From Alphaproteobacteria bacterium (GTDB taxonomy: Bacteria; Pseudomonadota; Alphaproteobacteria; UBA8366), in contig JABJCS010000373.1 in the NCBI GenBank assembly GCA_018665505.1, forward strand, positions 1-10,759: DNA of 10,759 bases. Direction: 5' to 3'. This document shows positions 1 through 8,170 of the stretch, piece by piece (positions within the stretch are counted from its first letter, which is position 1; each line of letters opens with the position of its first letter). The notes beneath the pieces were generated by a model. That model searched no databases and was not told the DNA's origin. It saw only the letters and a program-made list of their open reading frames with translations. A program made the position numbers and the translations under genes.

Positions 1-45
1 AATACCCTGAATATCGCGCCGGACAAGAAAGGTTCGAAGAATCGA

Positions 46-1074
46 ATGAGTGACCCGGATAAAAACTTCAAAAGACTGATCGCCATCGTCGCTGAGGGCC
101 AAAGCCTCGACGAAACTCAGGCGGCTGAAGCGTTCAACATTGTCATGTCGGGCGAAGCGACACCGTCGCAAATCGCGGGCTTTCTAATGGCGTTGCGGGT
201 CCGCGGCGAAACCGTTAACGAAATTACCGGCGCAGCCCGCACCATGCGAGAAAAAATGCTACCGGTTCGAGCACCCGCCGACGCGATGGATGTGGTTGGC
301 ACCGGAGGTGACGGTATCGGAACCCAAAATATTTCGACGGCAACCGCTCTCGTTGTTGCCGGCTGCGGAATTCCCGTCGCAAAGCATGGCAATCGCGCGG
401 CTTCGTCCAAATCCGGCGCCGCCGATGTTTTGAGTGAGCTCGGAATCAATTTGGAAGCCGATATTGCCACGGTGGAACGCGCCATTCGCGAAGCCGGGAT
501 TGGATTCTTGTTGGCTCCCGTCTATCACAGCGCCATGCGCTATGTCGGCCCGGCCCGAGTTGAGATGGGCGTGCGTACGATTTTCAATATCCTTGGCCCA
601 TTGGCCAATCCGGCTTCCGTAAAGCGCTTGCTGGTGGGGACATTCGACCGCCGTTGGGTCGAACCCATGGCGCAGGTGCTCGGCAATCTGGGCGTGGAGC
701 GTGCTTGGGTTGTCCATGGCGCCGACGGGTTGGACGAATTGACGACAACCGGTTCTTCTTACGTCGCCGAATTGGCGGATGGAAAGGTAACGATGAAGGA
801 GGTTTCGCCAAAAGATGCGGGCTTGCCATTAGCAACCCTCGACGATTTGAAAGGCGGCACTCCTGCGGAAAACGCAGCGTCGATAAGGGACCTGCTTGGT
901 GGCAAGAAAGGCGCATTTCGGGATATCGCCCTGTTTGGTGCGGCGGCGGCCCTCTATATCGCGGGAAAAACACCGGAACTCGGCGACGGCGTCTCGGTCG
1001 CGGCAGCCGCCATCGACGACGGTAAGGCCGCGGCGGCTCTGGAGAAGCTCTCTGCCATCACGAGCGGCTCATGA
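46..1074 (+). CDS. trpD: Anthranilate phosphoribosyltransferase (TrpD)
   Basis: This cytosolic enzyme transfers phosphoribose from PRPP to anthranilate, the second committed step of tryptophan synthesis. The 342-residue product has the usual family length. Seen motifs: GTGGDG at residues 85-90 and NIST at 95-98 (PRPP/diphosphate site), [12 protein letters not shown] at 113-124, Arg171 in the GPARVEMG segment (anthranilate side), NILGPLANP at 181-189, and Asp230-Glu231 (the Mg-binding acidic pair of the family). The N-terminal helical domain occupies about residues 1-75. The ATG at 46 is the only reasonable start. A purine-rich AAGAAAGG lies 13 nt upstream, which is a long spacing, so translation may depend on coupling to an upstream gene, probably trpG, that lies outside the window. 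The stop overlaps the trpC start as ATGA, which supports an operon. The identification is secure. Confidence 0.97.
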   Translation: MSDPDKNFKRLIAIVAEGQSLDETQAAEAFNIVMSGEATPSQIAGFLMALRVRGETVNEITGAARTMREKMLPVRAPADAMDVVGTGGDGIGTQNISTATALVVAGCGIPVAKHGNRAASSKSGAADVLSELGINLEADIATVERAIREAGIGFLLAPVYHSAMRYVGPARVEMGVRTIFNILGPLANPASVKRLLVGTFDRRWVEPMAQVLGNLGVERAWVVHGADGLDELTTTGSSYVAELADGKVTMKEVSPKDAGLPLATLDDLKGGTPAENAASIRDLLGGKKGAFRDIALFGAAAALYIAGKTPELGDGVSVAAAAIDDGKAAAALEKLSAITSGS

Positions 1075-1868
1075 GCGACACACTTGCCCGCATCTGCGCG
1101 GATAAACGCGAACACGTCGCACGATGCCAAGACGAAGTCCCGCTCGCTGAAATTGAAAAGCGCGCCGCAAGTGCGCCCAGAATCCGCGGATTCGCGGATA
1201 GTCTCGCGGCAAAGGTCGCCGCGGGCGGAACCGGCTTGATTGGGGAAATAAAGAAAGCTTCACCGAGCAAAGGTCTGATCCGAGAAGACTTCGCGCCCGC
1301 AGCCATTGCGAGAGCCTATGCGAACGGTGGCGCCACGTGTTTGTCGGTATTGACCGATATCCCCTATTTCCAGGGACAGGACGACTATCTGACAGCCGCC
1401 CGCATGGCGACCGGCCTTCCAGTCCTGCGCAAGGATTTCATGCTTGATCCTTATCAAGTGTTCGAGGCCCGTGCGATCGGCGCGGACTGCATTTTGTTAA
1501 TCATGGCGGCACTAGAAGACAGAGTCGCGAACGAACTCGCCGGGCTCGCAACTGATCTTGGGATGGACGTGTTGATTGAAGTACACAATGCCGAGGAACT
1601 TGAACGCGCCAGCGGTATCAATTCCCGTATGCTCGGCATAAATAACCGTAATCTCAAGACGTTAGAGGTTGATATTGCAACATCAGAAGAGCTAACGAAA
1701 TTGGCTCCGAAAGACCGAATTCTGGTCGCAGAAAGCGGGTTAAACTCACGCCAGGATCTCGACCGCATGGCTGCCGTCGGCGCTCATTGCGTTCTGGTGG
1801 GCGAATCCTTAATGCGTCAGGCGGATGTTACGATGGCCACCCGCGTCTTGCTAACAGGCGAAGCCTAA
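1071..1868 (+). CDS. trpC: Indole-3-glycerol-phosphate synthase (TrpC)
   Basis: This monofunctional (beta/alpha)8 enzyme closes and decarboxylates CdRP to indole-3-glycerol phosphate, the fourth step of tryptophan synthesis. The product is 265 residues, normal for a protein not fused to TrpF. Seen family residues: [11 protein letters not shown] at 58-68 (Glu59 and Lys61 match the catalytic Glu/Lys of the first strand), LRKDF with Lys121 (the general acid in the family), IEVH with Glu170, GINNR with Asn191, AESG with Glu221-Ser222, and the phosphate-binding end VLVGESLMR at 241-249. The start is fixed by the 4-nt ATGA overlap with trpD, which suggests translational coupling. The stop overlaps the next start by one base (TAATG). 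No oddities are seen. Confidence 0.97.
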   Translation: MSDTLARICADKREHVARCQDEVPLAEIEKRAASAPRIRGFADSLAAKVAAGGTGLIGEIKKASPSKGLIREDFAPAAIARAYANGGATCLSVLTDIPYFQGQDDYLTAARMATGLPVLRKDFMLDPYQVFEARAIGADCILLIMAALEDRVANELAGLATDLGMDVLIEVHNAEELERASGINSRMLGINNRNLKTLEVDIATSEELTKLAPKDRILVAESGLNSRQDLDRMAAVGAHCVLVGESLMRQADVTMATRVLLTGEA

Positions 1869-2344
1869 TGAGCAACCTCACGCATATAGACGCGCAAGGT
1901 AACGCGGTTATGGTAGATGTAACCGGCAAAGACGGGACGGAACGGGTCGCTACGGCCACGGGCTCGGTATTGATGCAGCCCGAGACTCTCCGCGCCATTA
2001 CCGGCGCGAAAATCAAAAAGGGTGATGTTCTCTCCATCGCACAATTGGCAGGCATAATGGGCGCAAAGCGAACGTCCGACCTCATTCCATTATGCCATCC
2101 CCTTGCCCTCACCTCGTCAAAAGTCGAATTGACCGTCGACACGAATCGAAATGCCGTTGATATCACCGCGACCTGTAAGATCACCGGTAAGACCGGTGTT
2201 GAGATGGAAGCGTTGACCGCAGTCTCGGTCGCCGCATTGACGATTTACGATATGTGTAAAGCGATAGATCGCGGTATGCAGATCGCCGATATCCGCCTCC
2301 TCCACAAATCCGGCGGCAAGTCGGGTACATTTGATGCCACCTAA
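1868..2344 (+). CDS. moaC: Cyclic pyranopterin monophosphate synthase (MoaC)
   Basis: MoaC converts the 3',8-cyclo-dihydro-GTP made by MoaA into cyclic pyranopterin monophosphate, the first stable intermediate of molybdenum cofactor synthesis. The product is 158 residues, the normal size. Residues known to matter in the E. coli enzyme appear at the same numbers here: Asp17, Lys51, Lys67, His77 (in LCHPL), Glu112 and Glu114 (in GVEMEAL), Asp128 and Lys131 (in YDMCKA). The reading frame stays open back to 1787, but the chosen ATG at 1868 gives the canonical N terminus and a TAATG junction with trpC. The longer version would add 27 unrelated residues. No moaA, moaB, moaD or moaE is in the window, so the rest of the pathway must be encoded elsewhere. 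Confidence 0.96.
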   Translation: MSNLTHIDAQGNAVMVDVTGKDGTERVATATGSVLMQPETLRAITGAKIKKGDVLSIAQLAGIMGAKRTSDLIPLCHPLALTSSKVELTVDTNRNAVDITATCKITGKTGVEMEALTAVSVAALTIYDMCKAIDRGMQIADIRLLHKSGGKSGTFDAT

Positions 2345-2356
2345 GGCAATTTTTTC

Positions 2357-3571
2357 ATGATATCCGTCGCCGAAGCGGAAGAACGCATACTGACGGCGTT
2401 GAAACCGATGCCCCTCGAACAGGTCGTGATCACGGATAGTTTCGGGCGGGTCGTAGGCGAAGACGTAAAATCCCGGCGCACTCAGCCGCCAATGGCAGTC
2501 TCCGCCATGGATGGGTACGCGGTGCGGGCCGCGGATGTCCAGAATGTGCCGACCGACCTGAAAGTGGTGGGGTATGCGCCGGCGGGAGGTTCCTACGACG
2601 CGATAGTCCGGGAAGGTGAAACGGTCCGAATCTTTACTGGCGCGCCCGTCCCGGCTGGCGCCGACGCTATTGTCATCCAGGAAGATACCGTCCAAACCGA
2701 TGACAGCGTTCGTATCAACGAAGGTGCCACTGCAGGTACCTTTGTTCGGCCTGCGGGTTTGGATTTTGCCGAAGGCGACGTTCTCATACCCACAGGAACA
2801 CGGATGACGGCCCGCCATGTCGGACTCGCGGCCGCCATGAATGTTCCGTGGTTGATGACTTACCGCAAACCACGTGTCGCCATTCTCGCGACCGGTGACG
2901 AGATCGTCATGCCAGGTGAGGAAATTGGTCCCAATCAGATTGTCAGCTCGAATGCGATAGCCTTGGCAGCCTTCGTGCGCGCCATGGGAGCCGAGCCGGT
3001 CCTCTTAGGTATTGCACCTGACGACCGTGAAGGTCTACGCCAGATGGCGTCTGGCATCGTTGGCAATGACATGTTGGTGACGACCGGGGGCGCTTCGGTC
3101 GGCGATCACGATCTGGTTCAGGACGTCCTCAGTGAAGGCGGTATGGATGTTGATTTCTGGCGTATCGCGATGCGTCCGGGGAAACCGCTGATGTTCGGAG
3201 ATATCCGCGATATTCCTGTCCTTGGACTTCCCGGCAATCCTGTCTCCAGTCTCGTCTGCGCCATGATATTCTTGCGCCCTGCCCTCGCTCGCATGCAAGG
3301 CTCTATCGAGGCTGACCGCGATACTCTCTATCTCAAGCTTGCTGATAATTTACCGAAGAATGACCGGCGTCAGGATTATCTGCGAGCAACATTTGAGACG
3401 GACGATAGTGGCGACACTGTGGTACGCTCTTTCCACCGCCAAGATAGCTCCATGATGGCCACATTGACCCATGCCGACGGATTGATCGTCAGACCGCCTC
3501 ATGCACCTGCGCTCTCAGCTGGAGAACGCGTCGAAGTGCTCAAAATGCCGAGTGGCGTTTACCGCACCTAA
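2357..3571 (+). CDS. moeA: Molybdopterin molybdenumtransferase (MoeA)
   Basis: MoeA inserts molybdate into adenylylated molybdopterin, the last common step of molybdenum cofactor synthesis. The product is 404 residues, typical of the family. Seen in order: the N-terminal linker and domain with SAMDGYAVR at 49-57 (Asp52 lies in a conserved active-site loop), a domain II insertion around 60-145 including FVRPAGLDF, the MoCF-fold domain about 172-315 with ATGDEIV at 178-184, TTGGASVGDHD at 242-252, MRPGKP at 272-277 and GLPGNPVSS at 290-298, and a C-terminal beta domain from about 325. The ATG lies 12 nt after the moaC stop; an AAGG overlapping that stop (2343-2346) can serve as the ribosome binding site. 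Pairing with moaC on one transcript makes functional sense. No intrinsic terminator is visible after the gene, so some read-through into lexA is possible. Confidence 0.96.
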   Translation: MISVAEAEERILTALKPMPLEQVVITDSFGRVVGEDVKSRRTQPPMAVSAMDGYAVRAADVQNVPTDLKVVGYAPAGGSYDAIVREGETVRIFTGAPVPAGADAIVIQEDTVQTDDSVRINEGATAGTFVRPAGLDFAEGDVLIPTGTRMTARHVGLAAAMNVPWLMTYRKPRVAILATGDEIVMPGEEIGPNQIVSSNAIALAAFVRAMGAEPVLLGIAPDDREGLRQMASGIVGNDMLVTTGGASVGDHDLVQDVLSEGGMDVDFWRIAMRPGKPLMFGDIRDIPVLGLPGNPVSSLVCAMIFLRPALARMQGSIEADRDTLYLKLADNLPKNDRRQDYLRATFETDDSGDTVVRSFHRQDSSMMATLTHADGLIVRPPHAPALSAGERVEVLKMPSGVYRT

Positions 3572-3580
3572 ATTTCTTCG

Positions 3581-3609
3581 TTGACGCGTGAAAAGAACTA
3601 AACTAGAAC
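3581..3609 (+). promoter_or_regulatory. Predicted sigma70-type promoter of lexA
   Basis: TTGACG (3581-3586) and TAGAAC (3604-3609) are separated by 17 nt, which fits a housekeeping promoter with a strong -35 and a weaker -10. Transcription would start near 3616, giving a leader of about 70 nt before the lexA ATG. The -35 begins only 10 nt after the moeA stop, so lexA can be expressed independently of the trp/mo genes. The assignment rests on consensus matching only. Confidence 0.65.
3595..3609 (+). promoter_or_regulatory. LexA operator (alphaproteobacterial SOS box)
   Basis: The two half-sites GAAC at 3595-3598 and GAAC at 3606-3609 are separated by exactly 7 nt. This is the complement of GTTC-N7-GTTC, the known LexA target in Alphaproteobacteria, which is a direct repeat rather than the palindrome bound by E. 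coli LexA. It covers the end of the spacer and the whole predicted -10 of lexA, so bound LexA should block RNA polymerase. Autoregulation of lexA is the expected arrangement for the SOS regulon. Confidence 0.85.
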
Positions 3610-3674
3610 AAGCGTTAAGTTTATGTTTTGTTCGCACAGCAAGTGCGGACTGAATGACGGGCCACATCTTCGGC

Positions 3675-3680
3675 AAGGAA
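3675..3680 (+). promoter_or_regulatory. Ribosome binding site that fixes the lexA start
   Basis: AAGGAA sits 5 nt upstream of the ATG at 3686. The earlier in-frame ATG at 3623 has no comparable site, which favours 3686 as the true start. Confidence 0.7.
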
Positions 3681-3685
3681 AACAA

Positions 3686-4390
3686 ATGCTGACGCGGAAA
3701 CAACATCAATTACTCATGTTTATCCACGAAAGAATGCAGGATCAGGGCGTCTCCCCCTCATTCGACGAAATGAAGGATGCTTTGCAGTTAAAATCAAAAT
3801 CAGGCATCCATAGATTAATTACCGGATTGGAAGAGCGCGGGTTTTTGCGCCGCCTGCCGCATCGAGCCCGTGCCCTTGAGATTTTGCGGCTTCCAGACAA
3901 TATCGAGCCTGTCGAACGCTCGAGGCCCAGTTTCGCACCGCGTTTGGTCGATGTGAACGAAAAACAATACACTGAACCGACCCCTCTGCCACCGGCAGCC
4001 CATATCGGCGTAATAAACCTCCCGCTTTATGGGCGTATCGCCGCCGGTACACCGATTGAAGCGCTGCGGGACGAATCCAATACAATTGAGATACCACCCG
4101 ATCTTGTCGGAACCGGCGAGCACTACGCTCTGGAAGTCGAAGGAGACTCGATGATCGAGGCGGGAATTCACGACGGCGATCATGTGATCATTCAACGTTG
4201 TGCCGATGCGGAAAACGGCGCCATTGTCGTCGCCCTGGTCGACCGCGAGGAAGTCACTCTAAAAAGGTTGCGGCGCAAAGGTGCGTCGATTGCGCTGGAG
4301 CCGGCGAACAAGGACTATGAGACAAGAATCTTCGGACCCGACCGAGTGCGGGTGCAAGGTCGGCTCGTAGGGTTGCTTCGCAAGTACTAA
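3686..4390 (+). CDS. lexA: LexA repressor (S24 self-cleaving SOS regulator)
   Basis: LexA represses DNA damage genes and cleaves itself when stimulated by RecA filaments on single-stranded DNA. The 234-residue product starts with a winged helix-turn-helix (about 1-68): SPSFDEM at 23-29, then a recognition helix around 37-51, then the wing [13 protein letters not shown] linker of about 40 residues, longer than in E. coli LexA, leads to the S24 peptidase domain. There the cleavage site is Ala120-Gly121 in YGRIAAG, the nucleophile is Ser155 in GDSM, and the general base is Lys193 in TLKRL. The distance from cleavage site to Ser matches that of E. coli LexA. The frame is open back to an ATG at 3623, but the ATG at 3686 has a good AAGGAA site and yields the usual MLTRKQ-type N terminus. 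A LexA box covers its predicted promoter. The stop overlaps the end of the convergent comEC gene by 4 nt. Confidence 0.97.
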   Translation: MLTRKQHQLLMFIHERMQDQGVSPSFDEMKDALQLKSKSGIHRLITGLEERGFLRRLPHRARALEILRLPDNIEPVERSRPSFAPRLVDVNEKQYTEPTPLPPAAHIGVINLPLYGRIAAGTPIEALRDESNTIEIPPDLVGTGEHYALEVEGDSMIEAGIHDGDHVIIQRCADAENGAIVVALVDREEVTLKRLRRKGASIALEPANKDYETRIFGPDRVRVQGRLVGLLRKY

Positions 4391-6474
4391 TGCAAAGGTC
4401 CGGGGCCTGTTGACCATGGGCGAGTGCCCCGCAAGTCGTTTGCAGCCGCCAATTTGAGACCATCTTGCTGTAAGTAGACCGCATATGCGCCATTCTTGCT
4501 CAAGTCGCGCAAGGAAATCGTCGGTGTATCTGCGTTTGGGCAAATTCTTCGGCGCCAAGAATAGGCGACGACTAATTCTGTCGTCCGACAATCCTCCGAC
4601 AACGCACTGGGATGGCGCACAAAGGCAATTTTGTGCCGATCATTCTCATACAAACAACCGAGACCGTCGCAGCGGACAGATGGTTTAGTTCCGAAGTTTT
4701 GCGACCAGTGGACCAGGTTTCGCTGTCCATCTTCCTGAAGCCATTTACTCGCGGCAAATTTATTCCTGCTCGTATGCGATAGTCCAAGCCGTCCGTCGGG
4801 AAGCCTCACGGCAAATAGCTTTCCGGTTTCGTTAATTAGTATATCCGGCCGCGGTGTCAGCGGGATGGCAAGCAACCCACCGAGAACCAGTGCAATTCCC
4901 GACCTACGCCATCTTCCACGCATCAGACAGAGCCAGAGACCGCCCACCATTGAAATTAGGAACGCGGACATCGGTAATTTGGAGTGTACAGTTACGGCGC
5001 CAGGCCAACTTGCTACTTCGCCGGCCACCGTTGTTACAATAGAGACGCCAGTCGCCATGAAATGAAATGGCCAATATTCCAAACCGAACGGGATTAAAAT
5101 AGTACCCAGCACACCCATTGGCATTATCCATAATGCTGTGACCGGAACGGCAATAAAATTGGCGATAAGGCCGTAATGGGTAATGCGCCCGAAATGAAAA
5201 TAGGCAATCAATCCGGTCGCGATACCGGCGACAACGGTTGTCGCGATGAGCGTTAGAAAATACAGCAGAATACGCTGGTGAAGCCGAATTGGTGGCCTCA
5301 TCAATCGACGGATATGGGGCGATGCCACTTCGTAAAATGCGACCAGCGCCGTTACTGCGGTGAAGGAAATTTGAAAACTAGCGGACAACAAACTTTCAGG
5401 CCGTATTATCAAGATTACCAAAGCCGCCATGGCCACGAGGCGGAGCGAAATCGCCTCTCTACCGAGCAGTACGGCGCATACAGCCATTGCCCCCATCACA
5501 AAGGCACGTTGAGTGGGAAGAGTCGCTCCGGATATCAACAAGTAAATGAAACTCGCACATAGGGCTGCGGACGCCGCCCATTTCTTGATATCCGTTCGTA
5601 ATGCGAGCGGCTCAATCGCAGCTAAAGTGAAGCGAACCAGTACGAAAATGAGTGTCGCTACGAGACCCACGTGGAGGCCGGAAATCGCTAATAGATCGGC
5701 TAAACCGGAGTCTCGCATTGCCTCTGTTGTGGTTCGTGGAATTCGGCTTCTATCACCTGTGATCAATGCGATGACGAGTGCGCTTTCAGGCGCTGCTAAA
5801 ATCGTCTCCAAATGAGACGCGAGCCGAGCTCTAAAACGATCGATGCGTATCGATAACGGAACCGAAACCTCAACTTGCCCTTGGTCAGGCGTAAACCGTC
5901 CAACCGAATAGCCCGTCGCGCCAATGCGTTCGAACCAAGATTTCCGCCGAAAATCATAGGCGCCCGGTGACACGGGGCCCGGTAGCGGCATTAGCCGCAC
6001 CCGTCCTTCAACGCGTGTTCCTATCGGTTGATCTATGTCGTGATAGAGGCGGACGAGAACGCGTTCAGGTAGACGAGACGGAGAATGTCTCCCGCTCCAA
6101 GTCAATTGATCCAGCAACACTCGAGGGCGTTTTGGGAACGCTTCAATTCGTAAAATGCGGCCGCTGAGAATTCCTGGGCCCAGAGGTTCCGATAGAATCG
6201 GCGCTTCAATCCTATCACTCCGAAATTTGACGTTCGAAAAACCGGCCGAGAACAAAGCGCATGCCAGCATCGCAAAGGTTACCGCTTGAATATGACGGTA
6301 GTAGATTGCAACACACAGGGCAGTGACCGTGCAAATCGGACCAACCCATCCCTCCGGTTCAATGTTGAGCGAAAAATAGGCTGCGATCCCCGCGCCGAAG
6401 AATACGGGCGCCCACAGAATCCAACGATCCCGCTCGGCATCCAGCAACATTGCTATTCGCGATAGAAAGCTCAT
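4387..6474 (-). CDS. comEC: ComEC/Rec2-family DNA uptake channel protein
   Basis: ComEC proteins form the inner-membrane channel that passes single-stranded DNA into the cytoplasm during natural transformation. The 695-residue product shows the family layout: N-terminal membrane segments (about 18-36 and 43-80), a soluble DUF4131/OB-like region (about 85-215), then the Competence domain (about 230-500) with several hydrophobic helices. The diagnostic stretch [19 protein letters not shown] lies at 253-271 and [10 protein letters not shown] at 319-328. A further helix at about 503-540 is followed by a soluble tail of about 150 residues that resembles the start of the metallo-beta-lactamase-like domain ([14 protein letters not shown]) but shows no HxHxDH metal motif. 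The start at 6474 gives a plausible N terminus, though the ribosome binding site is weak. It is transcribed away from gltX and ends inside the lexA stop region. Presence does not prove competence, since no other com or pilus genes are in the window. Confidence 0.92.
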   Translation of the reverse strand: MSFLSRIAMLLDAERDRWILWAPVFFGAGIAAYFSLNIEPEGWVGPICTVTALCVAIYYRHIQAVTFAMLACALFSAGFSNVKFRSDRIEAPILSEPLGPGILSGRILRIEAFPKRPRVLLDQLTWSGRHSPSRLPERVLVRLYHDIDQPIGTRVEGRVRLMPLPGPVSPGAYDFRRKSWFERIGATGYSVGRFTPDQGQVEVSVPLSIRIDRFRARLASHLETILAAPESALVIALITGDRSRIPRTTTEAMRDSGLADLLAISGLHVGLVATLIFVLVRFTLAAIEPLALRTDIKKWAASAALCASFIYLLISGATLPTQRAFVMGAMAVCAVLLGREAISLRLVAMAALVILIIRPESLLSASFQISFTAVTALVAFYEVASPHIRRLMRPPIRLHQRILLYFLTLIATTVVAGIATGLIAYFHFGRITHYGLIANFIAVPVTALWIMPMGVLGTILIPFGLEYWPFHFMATGVSIVTTVAGEVASWPGAVTVHSKLPMSAFLISMVGGLWLCLMRGRWRRSGIALVLGGLLAIPLTPRPDILINETGKLFAVRLPDGRLGLSHTSRNKFAASKWLQEDGQRNLVHWSQNFGTKPSVRCDGLGCLYENDRHKIAFVRHPSALSEDCRTTELVVAYSWRRRICPNADTPTISLRDLSKNGAYAVYLQQDGLKLAAANDLRGTRPWSTGPGPLH

Positions 6475-6580
6475 ATGTCCGATATTCTTATTAGGGCACT
6501 AACTCTACCCTATACGCTCATTTAGGGAACCCGGGACGCATAGTGAACATCGGGTCTGCACTGCAAATAAAGCCACAACT

Positions 6581-6614
6581 CGATTAGCATTTGGGGTTTC
6601 ACTATGCTAAATCG
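6581..6614. repeat. Imperfect inverted repeat between comEC and gltX
   Basis: The left arm CGATTAGCAT (6581-6590) and right arm ATGCTAAATCG (6604-6614) are reverse complements apart from one extra A in the right arm, around a 13-nt loop. It ends 33 nt before the gltX ATG. There is no T-tract, so it is not an intrinsic terminator. It could be an operator in the divergent promoter region or a hairpin in the gltX leader. The role is unknown. Confidence 0.55.
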
Positions 6615-6647
6615 CGTACCAGTTTCGCTTGGAGCATGCCGTTTTAA

Positions 6648-8063
6648 ATGACCGTCGTAACCCGATTCCCGCCCTCTCCTACCGGCTCGCTACATATTGG
6701 AAGTGCGAGGACTGCATTATTCAACTGGTTGTACGCGCGTCATCACAACGGACGCTTTATCCTTCGGGTCGAAGATACCGATAAAAAACGCTCCACAAAG
6801 GAAGCCGTCGAATCAATCTTTGATGGGCTGACCTGGCTCGGTCTCAATTGGGACGGAGACGCCACTTTCCAATCTCAAAGTCTGGATCGACACGCGCAAG
6901 TCGCCAAAGAACTCCTTTCATCGGGAATGGCTTATAAGTGCTATTGCACGCCGGAAGAGCTCGATGAAATGCGAGTGGCCGCAAAGGCCGAGGGGAAACG
7001 CGTCTTCTACGATCGTCGATGGCGCGACAAGTCTGAAGACGAAGCCCCGGAGGGCATTCCCGGGGTCGTGCGCATCAAAATGCCGATTGATGGCGAGACA
7101 ACGATCCATGATCTGGTCCAAGGCGATGTAACGGTCGCGCATGAGCAGCTCGACGATTTCATTCTGCTTCGTGCGGACGGCTCACCCACTTATATGCTAT
7201 CCGTTGTTGTCGACGATTATGACGCCGGCGTCACCCACGTCATTCGGGGCGACGATCATTTAAACAACGCGTTCCGGCAGTATCACCTATACCGGGCGGC
7301 TGGATGGGCGCATCCGGAATACGCACATATTCCACTCATACACGGTGCCGACGGTCAGAAGCTGTCGAAGCGACATGGCGCCACGTCGGTTCAAGAATAC
7401 CGCGATGTTGGCTTTTTACCGGAAGCGTTGCGGAATTATCTATTGCGGCTCGGTTGGTCTCACGGCGATGATGAAGTCGTTGATACAGCGCAAGCGATTG
7501 AATGGTTTGATTTGGAAAACGTTGGCCGTTCTCCTTCACGGTTCGACCCCGCCAAATTAGAAAACCTGAACGCTCACTACCTCCGCGAGACGGATGCTAA
7601 GCAGATAACCTCCGCGATCGTCGAACGCCTCAACGCCTCTCAAAGTGTGAGCGTCGATGCAACTGGAGAAAAACGAATTGAAGCAGCGGTCCCGCATATC
7701 GTTCAACGCGCGAAAACTTTAGTCGACTTGAGCGCGTTGGCATTGTTTCTGGTGGTCGCGCCGACGTTTCCACTGACCGAAGCTAAAGCGGATAAAATAC
7801 TGAAAAATGGCGGCACTGAAGTGCTCGGCTCTATCGTTGAAACCCTCCGTTCGATCTCGGATTGGACGGAAGAAAATTTGGATGCGGGCCTTAGGAGGCG
7901 GGCAGAAGAACTCGAGCTGGGCTTCGGTAAATTAGCCCAGCCGCTGCGAGTCGCGTTAACGGGATCGACCGCCTCGCCGGGAATATTCGACGTAATGGTG
8001 ATACTGGGTCGGGACGAATCACTCTCGCGAGTTACGAGCTTACTAGATTTTGAATCTGAGTGA
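6648..8063 (+). CDS. gltX: Glutamyl-tRNA synthetase (GltX)
   Basis: GltX is a class I aminoacyl-tRNA synthetase that charges tRNA-Glu with glutamate. In many Alphaproteobacteria, which lack GlnRS, a GltX also charges tRNA-Gln for later amidation by GatCAB. The 471-residue product has the usual length. Seen: PSPTGSLHIGSAR at 9-21 with the HIGH-type signature HIGS at 16-19, VEDTD at 41-45, RGDDHLNN at 200-207, the KMSKS-type loop KLSKR at 238-242, and the C-terminal anticodon-binding segment KLAQPLRVALTG at 428-439. Cys98 and Cys100 of the CxC half of the zinc site are present, but the second half is YDRRWRD (121-127), with Trp125 and Asp127 where E. coli has zinc ligands, so zinc binding is doubtful. 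GGAG at 6631-6634 lies 13 nt upstream of the ATG, a long spacing. No convincing promoter was found in the 173-bp upstream gap. Whether this is the discriminating or non-discriminating type cannot be told from sequence alone. Confidence 0.96.
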   Translation: MTVVTRFPPSPTGSLHIGSARTALFNWLYARHHNGRFILRVEDTDKKRSTKEAVESIFDGLTWLGLNWDGDATFQSQSLDRHAQVAKELLSSGMAYKCYCTPEELDEMRVAAKAEGKRVFYDRRWRDKSEDEAPEGIPGVVRIKMPIDGETTIHDLVQGDVTVAHEQLDDFILLRADGSPTYMLSVVVDDYDAGVTHVIRGDDHLNNAFRQYHLYRAAGWAHPEYAHIPLIHGADGQKLSKRHGATSVQEYRDVGFLPEALRNYLLRLGWSHGDDEVVDTAQAIEWFDLENVGRSPSRFDPAKLENLNAHYLRETDAKQITSAIVERLNASQSVSVDATGEKRIEAAVPHIVQRAKTLVDLSALALFLVVAPTFPLTEAKADKILKNGGTEVLGSIVETLRSISDWTEENLDAGLRRRAEELELGFGKLAQPLRVALTGSTASPGIFDVMVILGRDESLSRVTSLLDFESE

Positions 8064-8068
8064 GGACT

Positions 8069-8097
8069 TTGCCGAAGTTCGACATAAATAGTATAGT
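8069..8097 (+). promoter_or_regulatory. Predicted sigma70-type promoter of gltA
   Basis: TTGCCG (8069-8074) and TATAGT (8092-8097) are spaced by 17 nt and match the housekeeping consensus at 4 of 6 and 5 of 6 positions. It lies directly after the gltX stop. Transcription would begin near 8104 and leave a leader of about 80 nt before gltA. Read-through from gltX is also possible because no terminator is seen between the genes. Confidence 0.65.
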
Positions 8098-8108
8098 AAA
8101 CCACAAAC

Positions 8109-8154
8109 TCGAAGCGGAAATCTTATAAAGCCGAAAAAGGCAAAAACGCTTCGA
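8109..8154 (+). repeat. Inverted repeat in the gltA leader
   Basis: TCGAAGCG (8109-8116) and CGCTTCGA (8147-8154) are perfect 8-bp reverse complements 30 nt apart. Inside lies a small GCC/GGC stem (8130-8132 with 8139-8141) and A-rich stretches. It falls between the predicted transcription start (about 8104) and the ribosome binding site (8171-8178). It has no T-tract and so is not a terminator. It may be an mRNA leader structure or a protein binding site; neither is shown by sequence alone. Confidence 0.5.
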
Positions 8155-8170
8155 TAATAACTACTTATAC

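Noticed and set aside
3..53. Possible 3' end of trpG (open in the third frame to a TGA at 51-53, overlapping the trpD start by 8 nt)
   Set aside because: Only about 16 codons are visible and they carry no recognisable TrpG motif; the second frame also stops early (8-10), so the frame of the upstream gene cannot be decided.
259..717. Long open frames antisense to trpD, moeA, gltA and lpxB
   Set aside because: They are antisense or alternate-frame shadows of confidently identified genes and show no recognisable domains or ribosome binding sites.
1787..1867. An N-terminal extension of MoaC by 27 residues from the ATG at 1787
   Set aside because: The extra residues lie wholly inside trpC in another frame and match nothing in MoaC; the ATG at 1868 gives active-site numbering identical to the E. 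coli protein.
3623..3685. A longer LexA starting at the ATG at 3623
   Set aside because: It has no ribosome binding site and adds 21 residues not seen in LexA; the ATG at 3686 has AAGGAA at proper spacing.
6488..6516. TTATTA-N17-TATACG as a gltX promoter
   Set aside because: The -35 matches consensus at only 3 of 6 positions and other equally weak pairs exist, including TCGATT with TATGCT at 6580-6608.
6527..6548. GAAC at 6527-6530 and 6545-6548 as a LexA box for comEC or gltX
   Set aside because: The gap between them is 14 nt, not 7, so it does not fit the alphaproteobacterial SOS box.
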